Of a DNA stretch of 64,000 bases, positions 11,837-21,484 are shown piece by piece. Each line of letters opens with the position of its first letter. Positions within the stretch are counted from its first letter, which is position 1. The stretch is from Leptodactylus fallax (Eukaryota > Chordata > Amphibia > Anura > Leptodactylidae), in NCBI GenBank assembly GCA_947044405.1, contig CAMRHE010000115.1, positions 2,604,001-2,668,000 on the forward strand. Reading direction: 5' to 3'. A program made the translations under genes and the position numbers. The notes below the pieces were generated by a model that was given only the letters and a program-made list of their open reading frames with translations, had not been told where the DNA came from and did no database searches.

Positions 11837-13732
11837 GAAATCCACCAGCAGCAACTTGTTGATGGTTTCCAGGAAACTGCAGTTATTTTCTAAGCTAAGT
11901 AAAAAATAGCAAACATAATGTAATTTATATATATTATTATTATTGCATTATTAGCAGCCCCAAATCCTTTAAAAACTGGATAAACTGTAATTTGTACGTT
12001 TTATTATTTGGAAGCATCCATACTGGTATTTCAACTGGACACTTTGTCAGCATTCATTGTTACTAAGACAGAGGTATAACTACCACCCATATGCCATATA
12101 TAATAATGGTTTCTTCTTAGAGGGACCTATGTGCCCCTCAGGCTCTAGGACCCAAAGGTGACTGCTATCTGTGCCGCCTCTATAGCTGTACCCCTGAACA
12201 AATTGGTGTCTGCTGCAAAGGAGCAACAGTGAGAATATTATATCCATGTGTGGAAATTTCCTGCGAAAGTTACATTACTTTAAATAATTTTCAGCAACGT
12301 CATGACACTTATTAGATTCTCCCTCCCAAACCCAAGTCCCTAGAGAGAAAGTGGAAGAACGTACTGACTGGACAGGTGGGGAAGACAGATGGTGCAGTGC
12401 TGGCCATGAAGTCAGCGATTTGCCTGAGAGCCCAGATATTGGAGGAGTTGTTTCCTTTCTTCATCTGTTCCTGAATTAAACTTTCCAGTTCCTCCCTAAA
12501 AGACTGAACGTAAATGGAACCAAATGTAACATTGAATTGAGGAGATAGCATGACAAATATAACACATAATTATAACATAATATGATGCTACTATACTGTA
12601 TATAGTATTTGCCTTTATTCTGATACAGAATTTATCATGAAAAATCCAAACCAAATTGATAATATGGGGGCTTAATACAGTTATACTGCATGTACATAGA
12701 GGCCCCTCCATGACCAGCTGGATTGGTAGGAGATATGATCATTAGAAAGCACTCACTTGTGTAAAAACAGGGTTGTCTGGCTTCTATAGTGATAGGAAAG
12801 TTAGTGGAGGGCACACATATGAAAGGGGCAGACTATGACACTATGTAGGGGCACCTGTCCTGGTTATTTATTCTATTTTGCTTACTTATATAGCACCATC
12901 ATATTCTTTACAGATATTATCAGTCACTGTCCCATATAGGGCTCACAATCTAAACTCCTTATTATTATGCCTTTGGAGTGTGAGAAGAACCTGGAGGAAA
13001 CCCATACAAACATGTGGAGAACATACAAAGCCCTTGTAGATGTTATCCTTGGCTGGATTTGAACCTAGGACTCCAGTGCTATCCACCATGCTGTTCTGGT
13101 TGGTCACATCCTCTTTGCTGCGGGGTGGTAGTGGTAGGGAACAGACATAGAGGAATTAAAGACACAAGGCCATTGCACATTGATTGCCAAAATTCAGGAC
13201 CATAATGGTTACCCATTTTGATTCTTGCTATGGGCCCCCTCTCTTCTAGGTACACCACTGAAGGGCACAACATGTGAACACACATCTGCCTGGACCCTAC
13301 TTGTCTGAAGGAATTTCCTAGCTCCTGCCTAAATATGTCAAGCTTCAGGAAGGGCTCACGGGCCCACACTGCCCATTCGCACCAGAAAACGTCTATTGAA
13401 CATCCAATAGCCAGTATCAGCCAATATGTACATGTAATCCTTATTTTACACAGTGCAGGAATTGTGCTTTAGGTAGTAATAGAAATGCTGGTAATGGATA
13501 TTTGGTACAACATGCACATCTTCTTTTCCCATTCCAGGTAAATACTCACTGGGCTCTGTAGAATCATGGTTACACGTTTCTTCTGCTCCATGACATTGAA
13601 ATCTTGCCTTAGATCTGCCGCCATATTCCGAATTCGCAAATATTCTGGATCATTCTCTGTATATCGCTCAAAGTATCTCGGTTCCTCCGGGGGAGGGGAG
13701 GTCACAGCCTCAGGGGTGGTTTGGTCGCTCAT
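2118..13732 (-). CDS. add2: Beta-adducin, N-terminal 498 codons, 10 exons (3' end outside window)
   Basis: Beta-adducin is a membrane-skeleton protein that forms heteromers with alpha- or gamma-adducin, caps fast-growing actin ends and recruits spectrin to actin beneath the plasma membrane, notably in red cells and neurons (family knowledge). Ten exons join in frame: 13732-13550, 12503-12365, 11033-10882, 7904-7824, 6211-6062, 5960-5817, 5468-5370, 4709-4533, 3908-3660 and 2237-2118. All internal ends have AG acceptors and GT donors. The product matches remembered beta-adducin almost throughout, for example [21 protein letters not shown] at its first exon end, [16 protein letters not shown] and [18 protein letters not shown]; the paralogues ADD1 and ADD3 differ at these places. 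All junctions are phase 0 except exon 2/3 (phase 1). The full protein is usually about 725 residues, so roughly 230 tail residues, including the lysine-rich MARCKS-like end, lie beyond position 1. No frameshift or internal stop was seen. Confidence 0.95.
2461..2829. mobile_element. Foldback MITE family A, copy 1
   Basis: Ends are GGCCGAGGCCCCACGTGGC on the left and the inverted GCTACGTGGGGCCTTAGCC on the right, flanked by AAA on both sides. Inside is the hairpin around AGTCCGCAGAGG and CCTCTGCGGACT shared by most copies. No coding capacity. The terminal sequence with a 3-bp target suggests a PIF/Harbinger-type non-autonomous element (inference). Confidence 0.75.
2930..3515. repeat. Foldback-type repeats (family B) in add2 intron
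   Basis: Contains alternating short palindromic phrases such as CATGGACCCATTATAGGG, ACGGCTAGCACACTGGCCCA and GTGCACATAGCCTAA, shared in form with 40435-40660 and 27475-28025. Boundaries are approximate. Confidence 0.5.
3660..3908 (-). CDS. add2: add2 coding exon 9
   Basis: 249 bases, 83 codons. It starts [20 protein letters not shown], upstream of the first ATG in the frame, and runs through [18 protein letters not shown] and [20 protein letters not shown] to ...SKTT. Acceptor CCATAG, donor GTAAAA, which is weaker than the others. The [13 protein letters not shown] block is the neck region, and the RWLN.PN.Y motif is typical of all adducins. Confidence 0.94.
4048..4490. repeat. Foldback-type repeats (family B), two adjacent units
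   Basis: GGCTACATTCACACGACC occurs near 4053 and a second GCTACATTCACACGAC near 4220. Inverted copies of ATGGCCATCTTG and of GGATCCATGAAA flank the segment. The right unit ends 43 bases left of exon 8. Confidence 0.55.
4533..4709 (-). CDS. add2: add2 coding exon 8
   Basis: 177 bases, 59 codons, starting [20 protein letters not shown] and ending ...ALMRMMDNL. Acceptor TTTTAG, donor GTGAGT. This exon carries the end of the head and the beginning of the neck used in oligomerisation (family knowledge). Confidence 0.95.
5370..5468 (-). CDS. add2: add2 coding exon 7
   Basis: 99 bases, 33 codons: [20 protein letters not shown] then [13 protein letters not shown]. Acceptor TTCTAG, donor [14 protein letters not shown] is the strongly conserved last core motif of the aldolase II fold in adducins. 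The exon lacks an ATG and was placed from splice sites and similarity. Confidence 0.94.
5817..5960 (-). CDS. add2: add2 coding exon 6
   Basis: 144 bases, 48 codons: [17 protein letters not shown]..., [17 protein letters not shown] and [10 protein letters not shown]. Acceptor TTGCAG, donor GTCAGA. The sequence is continuous with exon 5 and inside the head domain. Confidence 0.95.
6062..6211 (-). CDS. add2: add2 coding exon 5
   Basis: 150 bases, 50 codons, starting [15 protein letters not shown] and containing [22 protein letters not shown]. Acceptor CCTCAG, donor GTGAGA. It covers the strand that in true class II aldolases carries the HxH metal ligands. Here the first of these positions reads Gln (QLH), whereas mammalian adducins, as remembered, have HLH or HIH. 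Confidence 0.94.
6320..6890. mobile_element. Foldback MITE family A, copies 2 and 3
   Basis: Copy 2 (6320-6587) starts after TAA with GGCCCCATG and ends GGGGCTTTAGCC. Copy 3 (6591-6890) starts without its left terminus, directly in family interior sequence (GATTCTAGTGAATCCCATGC), and ends CACGTGGGGCCTTAGCC. Both lie in the intron between add2 exons 4 and 5. Confidence 0.7.
7824..7904 (-). CDS. add2: add2 coding exon 4
   Basis: 81 bases, 27 codons, starting [17 protein letters not shown] and ending ...SASIL. Acceptor TTTCAG, donor [16 protein letters not shown] is a beta-adducin signature within the aldolase-like head; gamma-adducin has a run of isoleucines at the equivalent place. Confidence 0.95.
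8010..8742. repeat. Composite repeat ending in a 31-bp minisatellite
   Basis: It opens with GGGGCGTAACTACCGTGG and a GTAGCAGTGGTAGC phrase, then a GC-rich body with a perfect CRE-like TGACGTCA at 8393-8400. From about 8565 to 8742 there are about six units of a 31-bp repeat built on ATAATACTGTGTGCAGGGGC. It lies in the intron between add2 exons 3 and 4. Related bodies or minisatellites occur at 23640, 24100, 55480 and 59670. Confidence 0.65.
8794..9572. mobile_element. Three family A MITEs in tandem
   Basis: Copies at 8794-8979, 8983-9203 and 9207-9572 are separated only by TAA (8980-8982 and 9204-9206), with TAA also outside both ends (8791-8793 and 9573-9575). Each begins GGC...AGG or GGCCATGG and ends ...CAGCC or ...TTAGCC. 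The three differ in length and interior, so this is serial insertion of different copies rather than one tandem duplication (inference). Confidence 0.75.
9955..10040 (+). repeat. Degenerate GGAGTTGGAGT simple repeat
   Basis: Imperfect iteration of GGAGT(T/C)GGAGT ending in CTGCAGCCCTGG. Low-complexity sequence with no coding role. Confidence 0.6.
10480..10740 (-). mobile_element. Interrupted tRNA-derived SINE
   Basis: Minus-strand similarity to the SINE at 27065: TTCCTTCAGGTATTCAGATG and AATTTGTATGTTCTCTTCAT in one block (10490-10565), and the box-B-like CCTGGATTCAAA block at 10716-10735. About 150 unrelated bases separate them. Confidence 0.45.
10882..11033 (-). CDS. add2: add2 coding exon 3
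   Basis: 152 bases: two bases completing the split codon, then 50 codons including [20 protein letters not shown] and [15 protein letters not shown]. Acceptor TTTTCAG, donor GTAAGT at 10881. This exon is not an obvious open frame from an ATG and was found by translating between splice sites. It carries the conserved adducin head stretch with the GWAQL motif. Confidence 0.92.
11798..11831. repeat. (TA)n microsatellite
   Basis: About 17 uninterrupted TA units in the intron between add2 coding exons 2 and 3. Confidence 0.95.
12365..12503 (-). CDS. add2: add2 coding exon 2
   Basis: 139 bases. It begins [19 protein letters not shown] and ends within ...SVFPTCPV plus one base of a split codon (phase 1). 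The acceptor is CAG at 12506-12504 and the donor is GTACGT from 12364. The one-base remainder (A) joins AC of the next exon to make Asn, which restores the adducin frame. This is the start of the aldolase-II-like head. Confidence 0.92.
12866..13095 (-). mobile_element. tRNA-derived SINE, old copy
   Basis: Read on the minus strand it shows a box-B-like GGATTTGAACC phrase reversed (GGTTCAAATCC), the mid-block with TTTGTATGTTCTCCACATG, GATTGTGAGCCCTATATGGG and the tail TGGTGCTATATAAGTAAGC. It matches the SINE at 27065-27331 along its length, with many differences. Confidence 0.75.
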
Positions 13733-13769
13733 CTTTGTGGGTTATCTGTGCCTCCACTGCACATGAGTC
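13550..13769 (-). CDS. add2: add2 first coding exon with 37 nt of 5' UTR
   Basis: The ATG at 13732-13730 opens 61 codons ([10 protein letters not shown]..., ending ...MILQSP), followed by donor GTGAGT at 13549. A pyrimidine-rich stretch ending in CCCATAG puts a splice acceptor at 13771-13770, so 13769-13733 is 5' UTR that belongs to a spliced exon. This start is chosen because it matches the known beta-adducin N-terminus and there is no earlier in-frame ATG in the exon. Transcription must therefore begin in a separate exon to the right. Confidence 0.93.
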
Positions 13770-14012
13770 CTATGGGATACAAAAAAGATCAGTTAATATC
13801 TAATATGAGATGCACCCACCATACTGATATATATGGTGTATAGCATGCTTTCACGTGAAATGACTATCATTTTCTCCTACTACACTGAATTTTGATAGAC
13901 AGGGTACAAACATGACATAGCCCTGCCACAATATTTTAAGTCGTTTTGATAAACTGTGACAACAATATCCAGCAATGGAAATAAACTGGATCAATAAAAA
14001 ACAGGTCCTTAA

Positions 14013-14451
14013 AAGGACCTTTCACCACCTCCAACAAGTCCAGATCTTTACATCTTTTAATAGCTGCTGCTCCACTGATTCAGGCACAGTTGGAATTTTT
14101 TTCTCTAGCCCCCACCATTCCCGAGCAATCAGTGCTGTTAGTTTTGGTTCCTGATACACTATTTAGATCTGTACTGTCAGGAGAGTGGGGTCAGGCAGGT
14201 GCAGACAAGGGGTGTGATTCTGAGCTCTGACACTGGCTACCTCTGATTGGAGCTCTGAATCACACCCCCTGTCTGACACCGCCCTCCTGACATTACAGAG
14301 CTTAAATAGCACAGGCATCAAAACTAACTGCACTTGTTGCTCGGGAACGGTGGGAGCTAAAGAAAAATTCCAACTGTGTTGGAATCAGTGGAGCGGCATC
14401 TATTACTTGATGTAAAGAGCTGGACTTGTTGGAGGTGGTGAAAGGTCCTCT
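14013..14451. mobile_element. Long palindromic MITE flanked by TTAA
   Basis: Two arms of about 200 bases are inverted copies: AAGGACCTTTCACCACCTCC on the left pairs with GGAGGTGGTGAAAGGTCCTC on the right, and the match continues inward through the TTGCTCGGGAACGGTGGG block. TTAA lies at 14009-14012 and 14452-14455. TTAA targets suggest a piggyBac- or Kolobok-type parent (inference). No open frame. Confidence 0.75.
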
Positions 14452-14639
14452 TTAAGTGTGGACAGGGGATGGCCTCCATTTACCCATGTCTCAATTGAAC
14501 CCCAAAATTATTTCACGTTTTGTTTTCTCTGTATGTCTGAATCTGAAATCCAGAAGGTTCATCTCTAAATATCATTTTACAGTTCAAATTTAAGCTACAT
14601 AAAAGTTTGGTATCTTTGTAAATAAAGACTAAATACGCA

Positions 14640-15175
14640 TTGTAGTTACAAGAACTCGAAGACAGACAGTTAATATTCTGCCTCAAAATCAGCTCCAAAT
14701 TACACCTGAAATCTTGAAATGAGTGGGAGGCAACTGCAGATTTTAGTAGAAGAAATAAGTGTCATGCTTGATCTCCAGGCAGTTTTGAGCTGATATCTTG
14801 CATTGAACGGAAGGTGGAAAAATATCACCTGGTCGATGCAGGATTTGCAAATTACGCGGCGTATTCCACAGCAGATTCCGTAGTGGAATTTGGTAAAGCA
14901 GAAAAATTCAGCTTCAAATTGCTGAAGCTGAACTTTTCAGCTAGTAACAATTCAGCCGGAATTTGTGCAAGCTGAAAAATTCAGCATCAGGTGTTTGAAG
15001 CTGAATTTTTTTATTTGGCCAAATTCTGCCACGGATTCTGGTGCAGAATTAACTGTAGAATTTGCAAATTCTTCACCAGGCAGGCAGAATTTTTCACTCC
15101 AACAAGAATTATCAGGTGGAATCCACCTGAGGATCAAGGATGACGCTTATTATTTATAGCTCCAAATTCAGCCTT
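14640..15175. repeat. Repeat family C (CAGCTCCAAATT-type)
   Basis: Contains AAATCAGCTCCAAATTACAC and two inverted stretches around GCTGAATTTTT and AAAAATTCAGC (14900-15015). A relative lies at 44395-44820. Its apparent open frames are palindrome artefacts. Confidence 0.5.
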
Positions 15176-15789
15176 GTGAATATACCCAGAGCAGATTCTA
15201 CTCTACTTACTATGCAGTAAGCTCAGAGAGAACTGCAAACTACAGATAAAGCATGCAGAAGGGGAATCAGCTAAAAACTGCAGAATATAAGTCTTATAAT
15301 GACCAGATGTAGCGGTGCTCATCCCTCATGTACACACATTTAGCACATCCTCAAAAATCAAATGAAACAGTTACACTATAACTTACAGTACGTTGTACAG
15401 ATCCTGAGATACAAGTGTAAAATGTACATATCAAAGTCTGAATGTGTGGCTTTATACGTATTGTATACCTGCCTATACAATTACACCTAAACGTAAGTGA
15501 TTATATAGTAAAAATTTCTTGAAACAGGAAATGACAGATTTTCCTAAACACATTTTATCATGGTGAGAAACAATGTAGGGATCTTGAGTTAAACTTAAGA
15601 TGAAATCTCCTCCTAATGCAGTGCTACAGCAAACAGTGGTGTATGTAAGACTATTAGCACAATGAGCTCGTGTAAGTCTGTTAAGTGATTGCGACTTTTA
15701 ATCTAGATCCTGGGTACAGATACATAACATGAGGCTGAAGGTAATGCTGTATCTTAGACATGGAGGTATGCTGCCGCCTGAGCAGGGAT

Positions 15790-16095
15790 GAAGCCTAAGG
15801 CCGTACTTTTGACTTGGAATTACAGATCCACAATTGTGGATCAAAGTACGGACGCATGCATTTCTATGGTCCCAGACACAAGGCTGCATTTTTTGTGGTA
15901 TACAAAGACCACAAATTATGATGCATGTCCCATTTTTACCCACATTTGTGGCACATACAAGTGTAGGGGATCATACAAATCTTTTTTTCGGATACGTGAT
16001 TGTGGATGACATGCAGACATGTTTTTTGCAGATTGCGGATCAGTATTTGTGAACATTAAAAACTACTATGGTCATGTGAAGGAAGCCTTAATGGA
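15790..16095. repeat. Foldback-type repeat (family B)
   Basis: Starts AAGCCTAAGGCCGTACTTTT and holds the palindrome ATCCACAATTGTGGAT near 15826-15841, followed by GATTGCGGATCAGTATTTGTG. It lies upstream of the add2 coding start. Confidence 0.5.
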
Positions 16096-16231
16096 GTCTT
16101 AAGATGTACGTGTAGTGCTGTATCCACCAAAAGACGTCACTCAACTGGGTATATCTATTAATGATTGGTCTTTGGGGGTGTGTCATCTCTCCCCAGCATA
16201 TAATGTCAGGGGAAAAGAAGGGTCAGGCATG

Positions 16232-16403
16232 CTGAATTTTACGGCAACGGTTTTGGAAATCGCTGCATATCCGTTGTACATATTTTTTCACAATGTGTGG
16301 ATTGGATTTGTTACTTTGTAGGGACTGTAGAACATCGCGGTTTTGGTTGCAGCATTTCTGCTGTGGCTAAACCACGGCGTTTACGCCACTTGGGGCCCCA
16401 GCC
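16232..16403. mobile_element. Truncated family A MITE
   Basis: Interior phrase GGTTTTGGAAATCGCTGC and right end GCCACTTGGGGCCCCAGCC followed by TGA. The left terminus is missing. The following 16404-16600 may be another decayed copy. Confidence 0.55.
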
Positions 16404-17223
16404 TGAATGAGATTTTAGTTAATCTCCTACACGCATTGCAGGAAAAATCTCTATGGAAAATGCACTGGTGGTGTTTTTGAAAAACATAGCAAGCTAATCT
16501 TAACTGCAAAAATGCTGCATTTTTTCCCCAAACAGATTTATATGTGGTCATGAAAAAATACAAGTGCAAGCGATGTGTCTTTGCAGTAAAATTTCCACTT
16601 CAAGAAATTCAAGACAGGTGCTAGTCTTGATGTATTTTGTGTTGAGTGATTTGCTCCTAATACTAAATAGTAAGTTAGGCTTATTTCTGGACCTGCATTA
16701 AACATACAGAATTTTTGAGGTTCAGCAGTTTGCAATCAGATTTGCAGCATGACATTTGACATTCTGGCAGTTGCTCCTCAGCAGCAGACGGCCACCTTCC
16801 CAGCATGTGTTCATTATAACAATGAGGCAGTCTGCTGTCAGATTCTGAGATACAGCGGTCAGAATCTTAAATGTCAGGCAGCAAATCTCAAGTAAACTGC
16901 ATAACCCTTTCACAGTCAGATCTTCCTGGGATCCCTTCTTATCTTATGTAGCAGATGAATGCCGGTGACATCATGGGTTTCAGCGTCATGGGTTTCCATG
17001 ACAATTGTTTAAATGCAGAAATTTCCATCTTGTATTTGGACTGTATTACTAAATATAGCACCTGTTTTGACCGCTACGCTTAGAACTTTTTGTGGCAAGA
17101 GCTGATCCTGATCTCTGTATTTGCTGGGCACTATATAGCACCATCTACCATTACAATCGCGGCCTTGGCGTAGTCTGTAAACTTGGATACCACTTGCAAT
17201 TTGATAAATGATAAACTCTTAAT

Positions 17224-17471
17224 AAACAGAGCAATAATACATTGCATTTTTCCGTAGCATTTTTCATTGAGTTTTTGCTGCTTTTTTCTCTGCTTTTTTT
17301 CCCTTTCCCTATTAAATCTATATGTAAAACACTTGCAAGTTTCGCAGTTAAAATGAACATTTTGTGCTCCTCTTTTTTTCCGCAATGTCTGGATGAGATT
17401 CACCAAAATCTCATTCACTATGCTGGTGCTGTAAAACATAACGTTGCGTTCCCGCAGCGTAGGCCTTAGCC
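17224..17471. mobile_element. Truncated family A MITE
   Basis: Right end CGTAGGCCTTAGCC followed by TAA. The interior matches in inverse the AAAAACCACAGAGAAAAAAA part of the copy at 8794. The left end is not recognised. Confidence 0.55.
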
Positions 17472-18130
17472 TAATACAGTTTCATTCTAGGAATAAGTTG
17501 TGGTCAGATCACAAAGTGATCTTCTCTCATCTGTCTATGATATATTAGAACAACAATTTGTCTGGATTTCCCCTTTAAGGATTATAGGGCTGCGCAGGAA
17601 AACCTAAGTAAATCTGGACTTGCTATTAGTCATTAAATATGATGCTTTCCTAAGAGCCAGAATGTAACCACATTAGTCTTTCTCCCAGTACATTATATCT
17701 GCGCACATCACTCTGGCGCTTTCTGGTCCAAGCACTTAGCACAATGATGGCGATGAGCCTCTGAGTCCGGCCTCCCTGCTCCATCAGAATGGTCTGCGGA
17801 GAGGATTAAAGCTGTGAGATCAGCCTGTTGTCCCAGAACTGCACATTCACATGCCATTAAAATGCACGCCTCAGCACATCAAAATTATACTATAAATCTA
17901 ACGTTGAGTAACTGGCACCAGGTTATGAGCTGTGCTGAATGTGCTGTCTGCAAAGAGGACAGGGATTTAACTGTTTACATGCTGGAGGTTTGGAAATCTC
18001 TGCATATACAAGTCCTTACTATAAAAATAATAAAAGTTAATGCACTTTATTATATGTATTTCTATTTTAATCACTGACTTATAAGATAACCATCAAGCAC
18101 ATTTACAAGATAGCGACAATGTTTATTTAA

Positions 18131-19148
18131 AGGGTAAAGAGCACCTGTCACCTCTCTTGACATATCTATTTTAATAAATATGGGTAATCCTTATAAAGTA
18201 ATTCTTATGCCTAATCTTTTTCTCATAACTCTGTATTGTGCAGTTCCTCTGCACAAGGCATTTATGAATAAATTGACAACTGGGTGGTACCAGTTGGGGA
18301 TGTGTCCTTACACACCTGGTCTCTGTCCAATTAGTGCTGACTGCGCGAGACTACACAAGGGAATAACCTTTAACAAGGGGAATGATAACAACTAATTGTC
18401 AATTTACGCTAGGTTCACACTAGTGTCAGGCTCTCTGTTGTTCAGGTCCATCGGAGGACCCGAACAACAGAGAGCCAGACCGCTAAAACAATGGTTACAC
18501 ATAGAGATAGACGGACCCCATTGACTATAATGGGGTCCGCCGGGTTCCCGCCATTTCAAAACTCCTCCTCCGTGCAGGACTTTTTTCTCTGCCAATTTTC
18601 AATCGGTTTCTGCGATGGATTCCGGTGCAGATGTGAACCCAGCCTTGTTCATAAATATTCAAGAGTAATAACAGAGGAATGGAATAATGCAGAGATATGA
18701 AAACAGGTGACCCAGAACTGTCATATCATAGGAAATAGAAGTATTTACCAAAAAAAAAAAAATCCCCCCAAAAAAAACGACATGTTAAGGGAACATTCAC
18801 ACTACTATTGTGAACATCCAGTGCTCTCATCCATCATAGGACACAGCAATAGAATAATGAACACAGATGGACCACCCTCCATCTGTGTCCAGTCCCATTG
18901 ACTCTAATGTAAACAATATGACAGACACTTTCTTCCGTCATGTTTGTTTACTTTTGTAATAGAAGAAAAAAAGTCCTGCAGGAAGGACTTTATCTTCCTT
19001 CAGAAAAGTATAAAAACATATATGGACACCAGATGGAGGGGGCTCCATTGACATCTGTTGTTTAATGGCCATTGCCATCACAGGATGAGAACAACGGACA
19101 ATAATAATGGTAGTGTGAACCTACCCTAAGAAAGGTGATGGGTCCTCT
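18131..19148. mobile_element. TTAA-flanked MITE carrying two nested family B insertions
   Basis: Outer ends AAGAGCACCTGTCACC and the inverted GGTGATGGGTCCTCTTT sit next to TTAA at 18127-18130 and 19149-19152. Inside, 18408-18641 starts GCTAGGTTCACACTAGTGTC and ends GATGTGAACCCAGCC, while 18783-19131 starts GTTAAGGGAACATTCACACT and ends GTAGTGTGAACCTACCC. The first nested unit contains a near-perfect hairpin of CTCTCTGTTGTTCAGGTCC. Confidence 0.6.
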
Positions 19149-19152
19149 TTAA

Positions 19153-20978
19153 CTGAGTAAGCCCTATGGAAGCCCGTACAGCACCTTAAATACATGAATT
19201 TTATTTCCTGGATAAACTAGAGCAGTGTTCTTCAACCTTTTCAAGCCAAGGTCCCCACTTGTAAAAAAAAGTTCCAAAGTACCACCAATGGACACTGTGA
19301 TGCCTGTCATATGACAGATCCTGCTCCTAATCTTAGCAAATCCTTTTGCTTGTCGGGGCAATTGTGGAAAACAAACACTAAAGTTCTGAGGGTCGTAGCT
19401 TCCGCCCAGCTTTTCATTCAACAGATCATAGATCAGAAGCTATATGTCTTTTTAGCACAGACCACCCGATACTGTAGAGAAACATGGATCGCCTCACATA
19501 CTGCCCATAGGCACATTTTAATGTGGCCACCATAGGCCGCAACACAGAGCTCGGCTATCTCACTGGTCCCATTGAAATGAATGCATGCACTGCCTGACCT
19601 GCCACTCCATTTAACCAAGGGTGCAAGACACTTGTTCTTGTGATTGTTGGGGGTCACAGCGGTTGGACACCCACTAATCAGCAGGTTACCGCCTGTCCTT
19701 TAGATTGGGGTCAGTTCTTGTTACTGGAATACTCCTTTAACTTTTGTGTCCAAAGGCTGTGGCTAACAGACAGTACATGTGTGAGCCATGCTATGTAGAC
19801 TGCACTATATCCCACCCCTACTGGGCTGTATGAACTTGCTACCCTTATGTCCTATTCATCTGGGCAGTTGATATGCTGCAATCCTATTTGAGTTGGGGTC
19901 TCTATAAACATTAGGCGCCCACTTTGTTAACCCTCTATGGGAATCTCATAATTGGGTTTTGATCTGGTTTCCATTTCAGGCAGAAGTCTCACGCAGCCTA
20001 AGGCTCTGACCATTTTCCAAGGAATATAGGCAAAGAAAGAGGATGGACAAAATGCATAGCTGGTATACACAGAGGTGTTTGCGGTATGATCCAGGACAGA
20101 GGTTGTCCTCGTGAAATGTCTCCAGTACTATTTGTACTGTTTATGTAGTGACATTTATAGAAGTTGGAACAATAAATCCAGCATCACGACTCCCATCTCA
20201 AGTAATGAGAAGATGTCAGATGACAAATCACCATATGAGGCCCTCAGCATGGCAGTGAATCAGTTACTTGCACACAATTCCCACTCCTCTGTCGCCTCCT
20301 CCTCTTCCTCCTCCTTTCCAGGGTTGCCGCATCTCTGGAGTTGCTAGGACACAGACAGGGGATGGATGCTCGCACAGCTCCCTCATTGCATCTCTGCACA
20401 CACATATTACAAGTATAAGCACAGCTGCTGCCAACCCAACACACCTATCACTGCCAAACCAAGGCACATATGCCACCCCAGCTGAACCCAGCAGCTCCTC
20501 TTTACATGTCACAACTCCTGAGTGGCAGCCAATTTGTTTGCAGATTTACAGACGCGGCATTAAAGGATGGGGGACGTTACATGTACAGGATCACAAATAG
20601 AGAAAGATCTATAAAGGCAAATATACATTTGTGCCATGCCCTGCAGCCAATGCAGGACACATAATACACAAAGGACTTGTAGAAAACACACACACTCCAT
20701 TATAGACTGTAATTAAAATGTAATGTAGTCTTCAAGGACAGTCTCATGGACACGGGAAGGAACGTGGCCATGTATTTAATCTGCTTCTTCATAGCTGTAT
20801 TTGTCCATAGAGACAGTACGAACAAACATATAGAAACTACACTCCCTGCACAGCTGTCCCCAAGATAAGTCCTCAGAGGACTGCTCTGTAGCAATGTATA
20901 TTAGAAAACATGACAGCTTTAGTGATATTTTAGTGATATTCATAAATCCTATACAGTATAACACCTTTAAAGAATCGA
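19153..20978. other. Stretch with no recognised gene
   Basis: 19160-19740 includes old repeat material ending GGAATACTCCTTTAAC. 20270-20350 is a pyrimidine tract (CCTCCTCCTCTTCCTCCTCC) with overlapping short frames on both strands. 20120-20640 shows no family I recognise. See the finding on a purine-rich block. Confidence 0.4.
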
Positions 20979-21484
20979 GAACAGTGTGGAAAAAATGCTT
21001 CAAAGTCGGAATGCTTTCAGAAATAGAAATGTTAATAGTTTATTTTTGTCAAGTAACAAAATGAAGTGAATGAAGAAAAGACAAGTCTAATCCTATCAAT
21101 ATTTGGTGTGCCCGCGCTTTGGAGCAGGAGTCCTGGAAGTGATGATATGGCCCCCACAGAGCTCTGATCTCAACATCATCTAGTCTGTCTGGGATTACAT
21201 GAAGAGACAGAAGGATTGCAACAAGCCTACATCTACAGAAGATCTGTGCTTAGTTCTCCAAGATGGTGGGAACAACCTCCCTGCCGAGTCCCTTCAAAAT
21301 CTATCTGCAAGTGTACTGAGAAGAATTCATGGAAGGCAAAGGGCAAAGCTCACACCAAATATTAATGGGATTTAGATTTCTCTTTTCTTCATTCACTTCA
21401 TTTTGATAATTGACAAAAATAAACTATTTTCACTTCTATTTCTGAAAGCATTCTAACTGTGCAGAATTTTTTTTGACACCTGAC
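20979..21484 (+). pseudogene. Internally deleted, decayed Tc1/mariner element
   Basis: Inverted ends of about 125 bases can be matched: AATGCTTTCAGAAATAGAA near 21010 recurs inverted near 21435. Between them, 21130-21350 translates to a transposase C-terminus, with WPPQSSDLNII then a stop and SVWDYMKRQKDCN. The stop (TAG, 21181-21183) falls exactly where the catalytic glutamate codon of the PxQSPDLNPIE motif is expected. The N-terminal two thirds are deleted. This is a different family from the intact copies at 38595 and 55979. Confidence 0.8.
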
